Of a stretch of 64,000 bases of DNA, positions 63,201 through 64,000 are shown in pieces. The notes beneath the pieces are model-generated. The model had not been told where the DNA came from. It saw only the letters and a program-made list of their open reading frames with translations, and searched no databases. Positions within the stretch are counted from its first letter, which is position 1; the number at the start of each line of letters is the position of its first letter. The stretch covers positions 1-64,000 of the forward strand of contig PHFX01000156.1 of the NCBI GenBank assembly GCA_007618135.1. Direction: 5' to 3'. The position numbers were made by a program, and so were the translations under genes. The stretch comes from Candidatus Brocadia sp. WS118. GTDB lineage: Bacteria; Planctomycetota; Brocadiia; Brocadiales; Brocadiaceae.

Positions 63201-64000
63201 TTAAAAATGGTTTGATTTCCATATAAAGGCCATAATGCCAGCCAGGATAAAGTTAAAATCGGCAATTGATTCGGATAATAGCCCTTCAGATACAATCCGT
63301 TTCTGAAACAGATATTGATATCCAGAGGCATAGGCCACACAGGGGAGTAAATAATATCCCAGGGTAGTTACCCATCCAAGCCATGGGCTCACTGACATTA
63401 AAACCGCTACAAGTGCCGTAATGATAATGAGAATAGTCTTTGTGCGTTCCTTTCCAATTGCGATAGGAATTGTTTCCTTGCCTAAAATACGGTCACCCTG
63501 GATGTCCCGTATATCAAGGACTACTGCCCTGACAAACGGAAGGCTGAATGCAAAAGCAGAGGCGATGACAAGCGACGGCATAAAACTTTTATTTACTCCA
63601 AGAAAAGGTATTAACGCGGTGCTGACTACCCACGCAATACTGTAAAAGATTTCTTTTGAGCCAGGGATTTGTTCGAGGCTTCTATACCGGATAATTTTAG
63701 ACAAACTCTTTGGTATTATTTCTAATCGATAAAAAATACCAAAAAGACCGGCAAGAAAAATACAGAAAAAGATGGATTTGCTGAGCAAAAATCCAAGGAT
63801 GAAAGATACCACCACTCCTGTGATACCAAGACTAATAAAAAGAGTTTGTTTCCTTTCGTAGAATGTCGCACTTGCAGGTTCGTTAAGCGCGACAGAATCC
63901 ATATTGGAAAAACGATTCAGTACTTGTATCGAGAAAATGAATAGTGCAGCGATCAAACAAAAACTAAAGCGAGGTTGAATCCCAAGGAGTACAGCACTTG
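63201..64000 (-). CDS. UbiA-family prenyltransferase (5' end beyond the window)
   Basis: The open frame runs to the right edge of the window, so the N-terminus is missing. About eight membrane helices are visible. The first aspartate motif region (FIFSIQVLNRFSNMD) deviates from the standard NDxxD, while the second (LDIRDIQGDRILGKETIPIA) is canonical. UbiA enzymes attach prenyl chains to aromatic rings, glycerol phosphate or haem. The substrate is not readable here. Confidence 0.8.
   Translation of the reverse strand, partial: SAVLLGIQPRFSFCLIAALFIFSIQVLNRFSNMDSVALNEPASATFYERKQTLFISLGITGVVVSFILGFLLSKSIFFCIFLAGLFGIFYRLEIIPKSLSKIIRYRSLEQIPGSKEIFYSIAWVVSTALIPFLGVNKSFMPSLVIASAFAFSLPFVRAVVLDIRDIQGDRILGKETIPIAIGKERTKTILIIITALVAVLMSVSPWLGWVTTLGYYLLPCVAYASGYQYLFQKRIVSEGLLSESIADFNFILAGIMAFIWKSNHF

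Overview
The window comes from a Gram-negative (diderm) bacterium of moderate to low GC. A complete Mla-type lipid transport operon, an RND efflux pump, LPS heptosyltransferase and Kdo-kinase-like genes and a DsbD protein all imply an outer membrane. The gene set and the style of its repeats remind me of anammox Planctomycetota (Brocadiales, e.g. Brocadia-like), but this is an impression from memory and no single gene here proves it.

Layout. (1) 1-5000 is an accessory island. Two GC-rich genes (SnoaL-like, SDR-like) are each followed by an integron-type attC site. A truncated third cassette, a frameshifted REP-associated transposase, a hicAB cassette with its own attC, mazE with a broken mazF, a HicB-like remnant and a PIN-domain gene pair come next. 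(2) 5049-13252 holds nth, glmM and a GlmU-like bifunctional gene, a brnT/antitoxin pair flanked by a partial duplication of the GlmU-like gene, a K+/H+ antiporter and mtfA. (3) 13704-26690 holds an RND pump with its adaptor, lysS, dsbD and the mlaEFDCA operon. (4) 26772-36756 is envelope and housekeeping: plsY, a Kdo-kinase-like gene, a heptosyltransferase, a polyprenyl diphosphate synthase, tatA, a metallo-beta-lactamase-fold protein, a PhoU-like protein, a CorC/HlyC-type protein, a site-2 protease and rocD. (5) 37284-62233 is a large minus-strand trehalose/glycogen cluster: TreY, TreZ, TreT, MalQ, a GH57 protein, GlgB and a TreS-maltokinase fusion. A decayed sugar ABC transporter and a second attC/cassette array on the minus strand (44436-47183), which carries a class III adenylate cyclase and a deleted mrr gene, lie inside it. 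(6) 62343-64000 holds tRNA-Sec (selC), a DUF502 membrane protein and a UbiA-family prenyltransferase that runs off the window.

How it fits together. The trehalose/glycogen genes form a coherent network. GlgB, MalQ and the GH57 protein build and remodel alpha-glucan, TreY/TreZ release trehalose from it, TreS interconverts maltose and trehalose with a fused kinase feeding maltose-1-phosphate, and TreT makes trehalose from a sugar nucleotide. The sugar importer in the same locus looks inactive: its binding protein has a nonsense codon, its second permease is a fragment, and its ATPase has lost its catalytic centre.

The most interesting structure is a pair of integron-like cassette arrays with no integrase in view. 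Stop codons sit inside attC arms, and in the best cases the attC R'' arm matches the start of its own cassette, as cassette circularisation predicts.
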